A DNA stretch of 64,000 nt from Flavobacterium sp. KACC 22763. Lineage in GTDB: Bacteria; Bacteroidota; Bacteroidia; Flavobacteriales; Flavobacteriaceae. The translations under genes were made by a program, and so were the position numbers. The notes beneath the pieces were generated by a model that was given only the letters and a program-made list of their open reading frames with translations, made no database searches and was not told the origin of the DNA. Position 1 is the stretch's first letter. Each line of letters starts with the position of its first letter. The stretch spans positions 2,790,001 through 2,854,000 of the forward strand of contig NZ_CP117879.1 of the NCBI RefSeq assembly GCF_028736155.1. Direction: 5' to 3'. Shown here piece after piece: positions 25,844 to 34,522 of this stretch.

Positions 25844-27688
25844 ATGAAAAAAAACTACTTTTTACTGTTATTGATGTTTACTGCAATTGGTTTTGCCCAA
25901 ATTCCGTCTGGATATTACAGCACTGCAACAGGAACGGGCTATACTTTAAAAACACAATTGTATAACATTATTAAAGGTCATACGGATAATGGATATGCAG
26001 GTTTGTACACTACTTATCAAACCTCTGACGTTGACAATTTTTACGAAAATGACGGAACTGTTTTAGACATGTATTCTGAAAATCCATCAGGAACAGATCC
26101 GTACACTTATACAACTGGAACTACTCAAAGATGTGGTAGCTATTCTGTTGAAGGCGATTGCTACAATAGAGAACACATTATTCCGCAATCTGTTTTTAAT
26201 GAACAGTCACCAATGGTTTCCGATGCCCATTTTATAACTCCAACCGATGGAAAAGTAAACGGAATACGTTCCAACTATCCTCACGGAAATGTAAGCTCCG
26301 CAACCTACACTTCTCAAAACGGAAGCAAATTAGGATCAAGTGCTGTTTCTGGATATTCGGGAACGGTTTTCGAACCAATAAATGATTTTAAAGGCGATAT
26401 CGCGAGAATGTATTTCTATTTTGCAACACGATACGAAAACACTGTTGCAGGTTATTCTTATGCTATGTTTAATGGTTCGAGCAACCAAGTTTTTACAACA
26501 GCTTTCTTGAATATGCTTTTGGCTTGGCATGCACAAGACCCCGTTAGCGCAAGAGAAATCGCTAGAAACAATGCAATCTATTCACGCCAAAATAATCGTA
26601 ATCCGTTTATTGATCATCCAGAATATGTAAATCAAATTTGGGGCGGAACTCCTTCTGGCGATACTCAAGCGCCAACCGCACCAACAAGTTTGGCTTCAAC
26701 ATCAAAAACGGCAACCTCAATTACACTTTCATGGACAGCTTCAACAGATAATGTAGCCGTTACAGGTTATGATGTTTATGCTAATAGTGTTTTAAAAACA
26801 ACTGTTTCCAGCACAAATACAACAATTACAGGTTTAACCGCTTCAACAGCTTATTCTATTTATGTAAAAGCAAAAGATGCTGCAGGAAATGCTTCTGCAT
26901 CAAGCAATACAATAAGCGTTACAACAGACAGCAGTGGAACAGGAACCGCAACCGATCTTCTTTTCTCTGAATATATTGAAGGTTCTGGAAACAACAAAGC
27001 TTTAGAAATTGCAAACAATACTGGAGCTTCTGTTAATCTGTCTGCGTATACAATCAAAAAACAAACAAACGGTGCTGGTTCTTGGAGCACTGGATTGGCT
27101 CTAAGCGGAACTTTAACAACTGGAAGCAAATTTGTAATTGTAAACAGTTCTATGTCATCAAGCTGTTTCTCTACAAGCGCGGCCAATATTTCGACCACAG
27201 CAACCGAACTGACTTTTAACGGAAATGATGCTGTAGGTTTATTTAAAAACGGTGTTTTAATTGATATCATTGGAACTTTTAATGGTGGAACAGCCAATTT
27301 TGCCATCGATGTTACTTTAAGAAGAAAATCGACTGTGACTTCTCCGAGCACAACATTCAATTTAAGCGCACAATGGGATTCGTATTCTCAGGATACTTGC
27401 AACAACTTAGCTAGCAAAATGGTTCAGACTCCTGAAATCGAAGAAGAAGTCATTGCAGGCGAAATTGCAATTTACCCAAATCCGTCTAATGGAAATTTCA
27501 ATATTCAGCCAGGTATTGTAAATAGCCCTTATTCTATTGAAATTTTCTCATTCTCTGGTCAGAAAGTTTTCGAACAACAAAACACAACTTCTCCAGAAGT
27601 TTCTGTACATAATCTTCCAACGGGAATCTATATTATTAAAATTATAAAAGGAGAAAAAACAGCTTTTAAAAAGGTTATTATTAATTAA
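25844..27688 (+). CDS. Secreted endonuclease I (EndA/NucM-like) with FN3, lamin-tail and T9SS sorting domains
   Basis: The 614-residue protein has a signal peptide (ending GFAQ). An endonuclease I domain (about 20-265) carries the catalytic-site phrase NREHIIPQSVF near residue 108, plus DAHFITPTDGKVNGIRSNYPHG. A fibronectin type III domain (about 280-365, TAPTSLASTSKTATSITLSW), a lamin-tail-like domain (about 370-490, LLFSEYIEGSGNNKALEIAN) and a type A T9SS C-terminal domain (about 535-614, IAIYPNPSNGNFNIQ, ending KKVIIN) follow. It should cut extracellular DNA after export through the type IX system. It ends at a strong terminator. Confidence 0.93.
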   Translation: MKKNYFLLLLMFTAIGFAQIPSGYYSTATGTGYTLKTQLYNIIKGHTDNGYAGLYTTYQTSDVDNFYENDGTVLDMYSENPSGTDPYTYTTGTTQRCGSYSVEGDCYNREHIIPQSVFNEQSPMVSDAHFITPTDGKVNGIRSNYPHGNVSSATYTSQNGSKLGSSAVSGYSGTVFEPINDFKGDIARMYFYFATRYENTVAGYSYAMFNGSSNQVFTTAFLNMLLAWHAQDPVSAREIARNNAIYSRQNNRNPFIDHPEYVNQIWGGTPSGDTQAPTAPTSLASTSKTATSITLSWTASTDNVAVTGYDVYANSVLKTTVSSTNTTITGLTASTAYSIYVKAKDAAGNASASSNTISVTTDSSGTGTATDLLFSEYIEGSGNNKALEIANNTGASVNLSAYTIKKQTNGAGSWSTGLALSGTLTTGSKFVIVNSSMSSSCFSTSAANISTTATELTFNGNDAVGLFKNGVLIDIIGTFNGGTANFAIDVTLRRKSTVTSPSTTFNLSAQWDSYSQDTCNNLASKMVQTPEIEEEVIAGEIAIYPNPSNGNFNIQPGIVNSPYSIEIFSFSGQKVFEQQNTTSPEVSVHNLPTGIYIIKIIKGEKTAFKKVIIN

Positions 27689-27708
27689 AAATTAGATTTT
27701 CATCAACC

Positions 27709-27735
27709 AAAAAAGCGGCAAATTGCCGCTTTTTT
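27709..27735 (+). terminator. Intrinsic terminator after the EndA-like gene
   Basis: AAAAAAGCGGC pairs with GCCGCTTTTTT around AAATT. The arms and flanking A/T runs would also work on the minus strand. Confidence 0.85.
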
Positions 27736-28017
27736 CATTATCTGTGAAAGATTTTTCTTTAGAAACGTATTTTTTATCACTTTCTGCGTTTCGTAAATTT
27801 TGCAGATCTGCCCACGTATAAACACCAAAATTGCATCATTTCAATTTTCACTTTTTCCTTTCTAAAAGTTTAATATTACAGAACATATCAAAAAAGAAAA
27901 ATTACTAAATCTTTAAATTTTCTCATAGACCGAAACCTCTTGATATTGCGTCTTTTTGGTAGAAAAAATGCAAGAAAAAAGCAATTTCATTTTTTTTGAA
28001 AAGAGATCGTTTTCAAA
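27736..28017. other. Intergenic region without recognised gene
   Basis: About 280 AT-rich bases. I see only a repeat-like fragment (TTTCTGCGTTTCGTAAATTTTGC region near 27,780) and no convincing reading frame. The purL promoter lies at its right end. Confidence 0.4.
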
Positions 28018-28049
28018 TTTGCGCTTACTATTTATTTACATTAAATTTG
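28018..28049 (+). promoter_or_regulatory. Consensus Bacteroidetes promoter for purL
   Basis: TTTG at 28,018-28,021 and TAAATTTG at 28,042-28,049 are separated by 20 bases, an exact fit to the major sigma consensus. The ATG follows 25 bases later. No purine riboswitch is possible in so short a leader. Confidence 0.8.
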
Positions 28050-28074
28050 CAGCTCAATACAACAAACTACACAA

Positions 28075-31000
28075 ATGATCCATTTCTTTGAAAACCAAAG
28101 CAAAACTGTTTTTGCCGTACAAACGCAAAACGAAATTTCAGCTCAAGACATTTCAAAATTAAACTGGCTTTTTGCCGACGCAAGTAAGATCGAAAAATCT
28201 GCATTGACAGGTTTCTTTGTTGGTCCTCGCGCTACTATGATTACACCTTGGAGTACAAATGCTATAGAAATTACTCAAAACATGGGGATTTCTGGCATTA
28301 TCAGAATCGAAGAATTTCATCCTGCAACGGAAGATTTTACTGATTTTGACCCAATGCTTTCTCAAAAATTCAATGAATTAGATCAAGAAATCTTCACTAT
28401 CAACATTCAGCCAGAACCAATTTTGGAGATTGATGATATTGCAACTTACAACAAAGTAGAAGGTTTAGCTTTAAGCGAAGAAGAAGTTGATTACTTAAAC
28501 AATCTTTCGACTAAACTTGGAAGAAAATTAACGGATTCTGAGATTTTTGCTTTCTCTCAAGCAAACTCAGAGCACTGCCGTCACAAAATCTTCAACGGAA
28601 CTTTTGTGATTGACGGTGAAGAAAAAGAGACTTCTCTTTTCAAATTAATCAAAAAAACATCTCAGGAAAATCCTAACGATATTGTGTCTGCTTACAAAGA
28701 CAACGTTGCTTTTGTAAAAGGACCAAAAGTGCAGCAATTTGCACCAAAATCGGCAGACAAACCTGATTTTTACGAAATAAAAGAATTTGATTCGGTTATC
28801 TCATTAAAAGCCGAAACACACAATTTCCCAACAACAGTAGAGCCTTTCAACGGAGCTGCAACAGGATCTGGAGGAGAAATTCGTGACCGTTTAGCGGGAG
28901 GACAAGGATCTTTGCCATTAGCCGGAACTGCAGTTTACATGACTTCATATTCTCGTTTGAAAGAAGACAGAAAATGGGAAAATGCTGTTGAAGAAAGAAA
29001 ATGGTTGTACCAAACGCCAATGGACATTTTAATCAAAGCTTCAAACGGAGCTTCTGATTTCGGAAATAAATTTGGCCAGCCGCTTATTACAGGTTCTGTT
29101 TTAACTTTCGAACACGAAGAGGAAAACCGTAAAATTGGTTACGATAAAGTAATCATGCAAGCGGGTGGAATTGGATACGGAAAACTAGATCAATCAATTA
29201 AAAAGAAACCACAAGAAGGCGATAAAATTGTAATTCTTGGTGGAGAAAATTATAGAATCGGAATGGGTGGTGCTGCGGTTTCTTCTGCAGATACAGGAGC
29301 TTTCGGTTCAGGAATTGAGTTAAATGCGATTCAGCGTTCAAACCCAGAAATGCAAAAACGTGCTGCAAACGCGATACGTGGTTTGGTGGAAAGTGACAAT
29401 AACCCAATTGTTTCTATTCACGATCACGGAGCGGGAGGACACTTAAACTGTCTTTCTGAATTGGTGGAAGAAACTGGAGGTTTAATCGATTTAGATAAAT
29501 TGCCTGTTGGAGACCCAACACTTTCTGCAAAAGAAATTATCGGTAACGAATCTCAGGAAAGAATGGGATTGGTTATTGGTCAAAAAGATATCGATACATT
29601 ACAAAGAATCGCTGACAGAGAGCGTTCGCCAATGTATCAGGTTGGAGATGTAACGGGAGATCACCGTTTTACATTCGAATCTAAAACAAATGGTTCAAAA
29701 CCGATGGATTATGCTTTAGAAGATTTCTTCGGAAGTTCTCCAAAAACGGTTATGATAGATAAAACGGTTGACAGAAAATATGCTGATGTTGCTTACATCG
29801 CTACAGATTTCGAAAGCTATTTAAAAGATGTTTTACGTTTAGAAGCTGTTGCTTCAAAAGACTGGTTGACGAATAAAGTTGACCGTTGTGTTGGAGGAAA
29901 AGTAGCTAAACAACAAAATGCTGGTCCGTTACAATTGCCTTTAAATAATGTTGGAGTAATGGCTCTGGATTATTTAGGAAAAGAAGGTATTGCAACTTCT
30001 ATCGGGCACGCTCCTATTGCGGCTTTGATTGATCCAGTTGCTGGATCTAGAAATGCAATTGCAGAATCATTATCAAACTTGATTTGGGCACCAATTAAAG
30101 ATCAGTTAAAAGGAGTTTCATTATCTGCAAACTGGATGTGGGCTTGTAAAAACGAAGGTGAAGATGCTCGTTTATACGAAGCTGTACAAGGATGTTCAGA
30201 TTTTGCAATTGAATTAGGAATCAATATTCCAACAGGAAAAGATTCACTTTCAATGAAACAAAAATATCCAAACGATGAAGTAATTGCGCCGGGAACGGTT
30301 ATTATTTCTGCGGCTGGAAACTGTACAGATATTAGAAAAGTGGTTGAACCTGTTTTACAGAAAAACGGAGATTCAATCTATTATATCAATTTGTCTCAAG
30401 ATGATTTCAAACTTGGAGGTTCATCTTTTGCACAAATCAGAAATACAATTGGAAACGAAACGTCTACAATTAAAGATGCTTCTTTCTTCAAAAATGCATT
30501 TAATACAATTCAGGAATTAATCGGCGAAAGCCAAATTTTAGCAGGTCACGATATCGGAAGCGGTGGTTTAATCACTACTTTATTAGAATTGTGTTTTGCT
30601 GATGTTAATCTTGGAGCTAAAATTGATTTCAGCGCTTTCGCGGAAAAAGACTTATTGAAAATCCTTTTCGCAGAAAACATCGGAATCGTATTCCAAGCTA
30701 AATCTGATGCAGCTGTTGAAACTAAATTAAAAGCTAATAATGTTGAATTCTTCAAAATTGGTTCTGTAACTTCTACAGCTACTTTAGAAGTCGGAAATTG
30801 GAATTTAGATATTCCGACATACAGAGACGTTTGGTTCGAAACTTCTTATTTATTAGATCAAAAACAATCTAAAAACGGAAGAGCTCAGGCACGTTTTGAA
30901 AACTATAAAAATCAGGTTTTAAATTATACTTTCCCAACACATTTTACAGGAAAAAAACCAGAAATCGACAATTCTAAACCAAGACCAAAAGCGGCTATTA

Positions 31001-31728
31001 TTCGTGAAAAAGGAAGTAATTCTGAGCGTGAAATGGCAAATGCAATGTACTTGGCTGGATTTGACGTAAAAGACGTTCACATGACGGATTTAATTTCTGG
31101 TCGCGAAACGCTTGAAGATATTCAGTTTATTGGAGCGGTTGGAGGATTCTCTAACTCTGACGTTTTAGGTTCTGCTAAAGGTTGGGCTGGAGCTTTCTTA
31201 TACAACGAAAAAGCAAAAACAGCTTTAGATAATTTCTTCAAAAGAAAAGATACGTTATCTGTCGGAATTTGTAACGGTTGCCAATTGTTTATGGAATTGG
31301 AAGTGATTAATCCAGAGCACGAAGTTCACGGAAAAATGCACCATAACGAAAGCCAGAAACACGAAAGTATCTTTACTTCTGTAACGGTTCAGAAAAACAA
31401 TTCTGTGATGTTATCGACGTTGGCAGGAAGCACTTTAGGAGTTTGGGTTTCTCACGGAGAAGGTAAATTCAAATTGCCTTACGCAGAAGATCAATACAAC
31501 ATTGTGTCTAAATATGCTTACGAAGGTTATCCTGCAAACCCTAACGGTTCTGATTACAACACAGCAATGATGTGTGACAAAACTGGAAGACACTTGGTAA
31601 TGATGCCTCATATTGAGCGTTCGACTTTCCAATGGAACTGGGCGCATTATCCAAAAGACAGAAATGACGAGGTTACGCCTTGGCACGAAGCTTTTGTTAA
31701 TGCCAGAAAATGGATTGAGAAAAACTAA
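28075..31728 (+). CDS. purL: Phosphoribosylformylglycinamidine synthase, large single-chain form
   Basis: The 1217-residue cytoplasmic enzyme converts formylglycinamide ribonucleotide, glutamine and ATP to formylglycinamidine ribonucleotide in purine synthesis. The order of domains is complete: N-terminal PurS-like part (about 1-150), the FGAM core with ANSEHCRHKIFNG near 162, and ETHNFPTTVEPFNGAATGSGG near 243-263. A second core half (HDIGSGGLITTLLEL) and a C-terminal class I glutamine amidotransferase (about 965-1217) follow. The latter has the catalytic Cys in VGICNGCQLF and closing His/Glu in HIERSTFQWNW. It ends at a strong terminator. It stands alone. Confidence 0.97.
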   Translation: MIHFFENQSKTVFAVQTQNEISAQDISKLNWLFADASKIEKSALTGFFVGPRATMITPWSTNAIEITQNMGISGIIRIEEFHPATEDFTDFDPMLSQKFNELDQEIFTINIQPEPILEIDDIATYNKVEGLALSEEEVDYLNNLSTKLGRKLTDSEIFAFSQANSEHCRHKIFNGTFVIDGEEKETSLFKLIKKTSQENPNDIVSAYKDNVAFVKGPKVQQFAPKSADKPDFYEIKEFDSVISLKAETHNFPTTVEPFNGAATGSGGEIRDRLAGGQGSLPLAGTAVYMTSYSRLKEDRKWENAVEERKWLYQTPMDILIKASNGASDFGNKFGQPLITGSVLTFEHEEENRKIGYDKVIMQAGGIGYGKLDQSIKKKPQEGDKIVILGGENYRIGMGGAAVSSADTGAFGSGIELNAIQRSNPEMQKRAANAIRGLVESDNNPIVSIHDHGAGGHLNCLSELVEETGGLIDLDKLPVGDPTLSAKEIIGNESQERMGLVIGQKDIDTLQRIADRERSPMYQVGDVTGDHRFTFESKTNGSKPMDYALEDFFGSSPKTVMIDKTVDRKYADVAYIATDFESYLKDVLRLEAVASKDWLTNKVDRCVGGKVAKQQNAGPLQLPLNNVGVMALDYLGKEGIATSIGHAPIAALIDPVAGSRNAIAESLSNLIWAPIKDQLKGVSLSANWMWACKNEGEDARLYEAVQGCSDFAIELGINIPTGKDSLSMKQKYPNDEVIAPGTVIISAAGNCTDIRKVVEPVLQKNGDSIYYINLSQDDFKLGGSSFAQIRNTIGNETSTIKDASFFKNAFNTIQELIGESQILAGHDIGSGGLITTLLELCFADVNLGAKIDFSAFAEKDLLKILFAENIGIVFQAKSDAAVETKLKANNVEFFKIGSVTSTATLEVGNWNLDIPTYRDVWFETSYLLDQKQSKNGRAQARFENYKNQVLNYTFPTHFTGKKPEIDNSKPRPKAAIIREKGSNSEREMANAMYLAGFDVKDVHMTDLISGRETLEDIQFIGAVGGFSNSDVLGSAKGWAGAFLYNEKAKTALDNFFKRKDTLSVGICNGCQLFMELEVINPEHEVHGKMHHNESQKHESIFTSVTVQKNNSVMLSTLAGSTLGVWVSHGEGKFKLPYAEDQYNIVSKYAYEGYPANPNGSDYNTAMMCDKTGRHLVMMPHIERSTFQWNWAHYPKDRNDEVTPWHEAFVNARKWIEKN

Positions 31729-31749
31729 AAAATATATTTTTACTAAAAG

Positions 31750-31777
31750 CGCCCGAAATTATCGGGCGTTTTTTTTT
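31750..31777 (+). terminator. Intrinsic terminator after purL
   Basis: The stem CGCCCGA/TCGGGCG with loop AATTA is followed by nine T. Confidence 0.9.
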
Positions 31778-31779
31778 AT

Positions 31780-31872
31780 CGCCACAACTCGAGCGATAGC
31801 GAATAGGCGAAGCAATTCACAAATTTTTATTTACAAAAATAGAATTAATGAAATTCGTGAATTCATGGCGAT
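31780..31872. repeat. Palindromic repeat interrupted by the 28-bp element, copy 2
   Basis: The ends CGCCAC and ATGGCG and the words CAATTCACAAATTT/AATTCGTGAATTC place this in the GCCACGAATT palindrome family. Its left arm is interrupted at 31,790-31,817 by the same 28 bases found at 21,129-21,156. It lies between convergent purL and hypE. Confidence 0.75.
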
Positions 31873-31879
31873 AAAAATA

Positions 31880-32890
31880 CTAGCAGATTCGTGGCAGCTG
31901 TTCTCCCACTAAAGGATTTACCACTCTTTTGCCTCCAAAAGCGCTTTCAATAATTATTTTTGAAGGATGCTCAGCAGTGATAAAACCAATTTCTGATGCA
32001 TTTGGATTTATTTTTTGCAAAATTCTCAATACCTCATCTTTAATTTCGGGTGCAGCGACACAAACAAAAATCCCTTCGTTTGCCACATAAAGCGGATCTA
32101 ATCCTAACAACTCACAAGCACTTTTTACCTGATTTTCTACCTTTATGTTTTCTTCTAAAAGTGAAATCCCCAAATTAATTTCTGTCGATATTTCATGTAG
32201 AACCGAAGCTAATCCGCCACGGGTTGCATCTCTTAAAAAATGAATTTTGTCTCCAAACTGCTCTATTAATTCTATAACTGTATGGTTTAAATTAGTGGTA
32301 TCACTCAAAATATCACTATCAAATTCCAATCCTTCACGCTCAGACATAATCGCCATTCCGTGCGAAGCTATTGCTCCGTTTATGATTAAAACATCATTCT
32401 CTTTAATATTTCGAGTTTTGATATCTGTCTTTTCATGAATGATTCCAATTCCGGAAGTATTGATATAAATTTTATCTCCTTTTCCTCTCTCTACAACTTT
32501 TGTGTCTCCAGTGACAATTTGAACATTCGCGTTATCAGCCGCTTGTTTAACAGATTTAATTATTTCGGTAAATTCATCCAAAGAAAAACCTTCTTCAATA
32601 ATTAAAGCCAACGAAAGATATTTTGGAACCGCACCGCACATCGAAAGATCGTTCACTGTACCATTTACGGCAAGCTCGCCAATATTTCCTCCTTTAAAAA
32701 ATACTGGAGAAATAACATAACTATCAGTTGAAAAAGCCAGATTTCCACTTAAATTTAAAAATGCGCCATCATGGCGTACTTCCAAAATATCATTTTTTAA
32801 GATCTTAAATATTACCTCATTTAGTAATTTAGTCATATGTTCACCTCCGCTTCCGTGGTGGAGGTGAATCACTTCAGATTTTTTTTCCAT
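31880..32890 (-). CDS. hypE: Hydrogenase maturation protein HypE
   Basis: The 336-residue protein makes the cyanide ligand of the [NiFe] active-site iron. HypF carbamoylates its C-terminal cysteine, and HypE dehydrates this to thiocyanate with ATP. The sequence starts with the typical HLHHGSGGEHMTKLL, has FSTDSYVISPVFFKGGNIG, VNGTVNDLSMCGA and VTGDTKVVERGKGDKIYIN, and ends exactly PRIC, keeping the essential terminal Cys336. It is the last gene of the leftward hypABCE operon, 10 bases after hypC. Confidence 0.97.
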   Translation of the reverse strand: MEKKSEVIHLHHGSGGEHMTKLLNEVIFKILKNDILEVRHDGAFLNLSGNLAFSTDSYVISPVFFKGGNIGELAVNGTVNDLSMCGAVPKYLSLALIIEEGFSLDEFTEIIKSVKQAADNANVQIVTGDTKVVERGKGDKIYINTSGIGIIHEKTDIKTRNIKENDVLIINGAIASHGMAIMSEREGLEFDSDILSDTTNLNHTVIELIEQFGDKIHFLRDATRGGLASVLHEISTEINLGISLLEENIKVENQVKSACELLGLDPLYVANEGIFVCVAAPEIKDEVLRILQKINPNASEIGFITAEHPSKIIIESAFGGKRVVNPLVGEQLPRIC

Positions 32891-32900
32891 TTTAAAAGTA

Positions 32901-33137
32901 TTAAATCTCTTCGCCCATTTCTTTTAGAATCTCCATTGTTCTTTTGGCTTCGGCTTCATCAATAATACCAATGGCTGCACCAACGTGAACCAAAAGATAA
33001 TCGCCAATTTTAGCCTCTGGAACAAGAGCCAGATTGACTTCTTTAATAATCCCTTCAAATGAGACCTCTCCTATTCTAAAGGTTTCATCAAGTTCTAATG
33101 TGACTTTTTCAAGTCGTCCAGGAACTGCTAAGCACAT
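32901..33137 (-). CDS. hypC: Hydrogenase maturation chaperone HypC
   Basis: The 78-residue HypC/HupF protein carries the Fe(CN)2CO unit with HypD and delivers it to the large-subunit precursor. It begins MCLAVPGRLE with the essential Cys2, and His51 lies in the usual DYLLVHVGAAI motif. The gene is 2 bases from hypB and 10 from hypE. There is only one HypC paralogue in the island, so the same chaperone must serve iron-unit assembly and large-subunit delivery. Confidence 0.96.
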   Translation of the reverse strand: MCLAVPGRLEKVTLELDETFRIGEVSFEGIIKEVNLALVPEAKIGDYLLVHVGAAIGIIDEAEAKRTMEILKEMGEEI

Positions 33138-33139
33138 AT

Positions 33140-34006
33140 TTATTTTTTTATAGATTGCGTTAAAAATTCGTACCAGGCAGATAAGCCTTCGCCTGATGCT
33201 GCAGAAACCTCAAAGAAAGTCAAATGCGGATTCACTTTTTTTGCGTATTCTTTTAGTTTTTCCAAATCAAATTTCAAATAAGGCAATAAATCAATTTTGT
33301 TGATCAGGCAAATTTGCGATCCCAAAAACATATCCGGATATTTAAGTGGTTTATCTTCACCCTCCGTAACTGATATAATTACAACTCGTTTTAGTTCTCC
33401 TAAATCAAACATCGCTGGACAAACTAGATTGCCAACATTTTCTATCATTAAAATAGAATCGGAAACGGGTTTGAGCTCTTTTACTGCTCTTGCAATCATT
33501 TCACTATCCAAATGACAACCTTTCCCTGTATTGATTTGAATTACTGGTACATTTAATTTATGAATTCTATCGGCATCATTGGTCGTCTGCTGATCTCCTT
33601 CAATTACTGAAAAAGCCATTTTGTCTTTCAAATCAGCAATTGTTCTTTCCAATAGAGAAGTTTTACCAGAACCCGGCGAACTCACTAAATTGATAGAAAA
33701 AATATTCAGAGCTTCAAAAAAACCTCTGTTTCTCTCCGCTGTCAGCTGATTTTTGTACAATATATCCTTTTCAAGCTGTACAATATTTATTTCATGAGAA
33801 TGGCTGTGAGAATGATCGTTATGATGATGGTGATCGTGGTCATCATGCTCATGATCATGATCATGGTGATGGTCATGGTGATGATCTTCATGATCATGAT
33901 GGTGATGATGGTGGTGATGTCCATAATGAGAATGAGAATATTTCTCTCCTATTTTAGTAAATCTTATTTCGTTTTCATCAGAACTGCATCCGCAAGTGGT
34001 ACACAT
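33140..34006 (-). CDS. hypB: Hydrogenase nickel-incorporation GTPase HypB
   Basis: The 288-residue GTPase inserts nickel into the large subunit together with HypA. It has the high-affinity nickel site at the N-terminus (MCTTCGCS, Cys2, Cys5, Cys7). A histidine-rich stretch follows with 29 His in residues 25-71, likely for nickel storage. Next is a G domain with VSSPGSGKTSLLE (108-120), the switch and GNLVCPAMFDLGE region with metal-binding Cys, and NKIDLLPY. It combines the nickel-storing and GTPase roles in one chain, as in rhizobial HypB. It is 7 bases from hypA. Confidence 0.96.
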   Translation of the reverse strand: MCTTCGCSSDENEIRFTKIGEKYSHSHYGHHHHHHHHDHEDHHHDHHHDHDHEHDDHDHHHHNDHSHSHSHEINIVQLEKDILYKNQLTAERNRGFFEALNIFSINLVSSPGSGKTSLLERTIADLKDKMAFSVIEGDQQTTNDADRIHKLNVPVIQINTGKGCHLDSEMIARAVKELKPVSDSILMIENVGNLVCPAMFDLGELKRVVIISVTEGEDKPLKYPDMFLGSQICLINKIDLLPYLKFDLEKLKEYAKKVNPHLTFFEVSAASGEGLSAWYEFLTQSIKK

Positions 34007-34013
34007 AATTATG

Positions 34014-34355
34014 CTATTTAATGATTATTTTTTTGATTTTCAATTCTTTGCCCGTGATGATTTCTTTAAAAGGGCTATTGCAATTTGGGCAGCTGTCAAA
34101 GCTTTTATCAATATGAAACTCCGTTTCACATTCGGCGCATTTTGCTTTTCCTTCAGGCTCATCAACAAACAATGTTGCCTCATTTAAAACAGTCCCAACA
34201 ATACATTGCGGCCATATAAAATGAAAAGAACTCATTTCGACACCTGATAATTTTCCTATTTCCAAATAGATTTCAAGAGCTTTTCCTCCTCCAATTTTTT
34301 TCACTTCCTGATCGGCAATTTTTACAATTGAAGTAACAACAGAGAGTTCATGCAT
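34014..34355 (-). CDS. hypA: Hydrogenase nickel chaperone HypA
   Basis: The 113-residue protein begins MHELSVV, whose His2 binds nickel. It carries the structural zinc site Cys73-x2-Cys76 and Cys89-x2-Cys92 (CAECETEF, CPNCNSPF). It hands nickel to the hydrogenase large subunit with HypB. It is the first gene of the leftward hypA-B-C-E operon. A 167-base divergent control region separates it from the structural genes. Confidence 0.95.
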   Translation of the reverse strand: MHELSVVTSIVKIADQEVKKIGGGKALEIYLEIGKLSGVEMSSFHFIWPQCIVGTVLNEATLFVDEPEGKAKCAECETEFHIDKSFDSCPNCNSPFKEIITGKELKIKKIIIK

Positions 34356-34420
34356 AATTTATCGTTTTTTCAAAATATATTTCAATCTCACAAGATATTA
34401 CCAAAACATTTTTCAAAAAC

Positions 34421-34432
34421 TGACAATTGTCA
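34421..34432. promoter_or_regulatory. 12-bp perfect palindrome in the hydrogenase divergent control region
   Basis: TGACAATTGTCA lies near the middle of the 167 bases between hypA and the small-subunit gene. A symmetric word so placed could be an operator for a dimeric regulator serving both operons. The half-site TGACA is not a clear match to any Bacteroidetes regulator I know. I see no consensus TAnnTTTG box for either direction in this gap. Confidence 0.5.
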
Positions 34433-34522
34433 CATTTACACCATAAATGTTTAGATAATTTTAAAATTTCTTTTTAAACAAAACCAAGCATTTTTTTAAT
34501 CTATAATTTAAAACAGAAACGG

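Noticed and set aside
27774-27860. A 20-codon peptide on the minus strand before the terminator at 27,709
   Set aside because: It is short, has no consensus promoter and is made partly of repeat words, unlike the two small units at 53 kb.
33794-34021. A Met/Val-rich protein on the + strand
   Set aside because: It is the antisense of the histidine-rich stretch of hypB and has no independent support.
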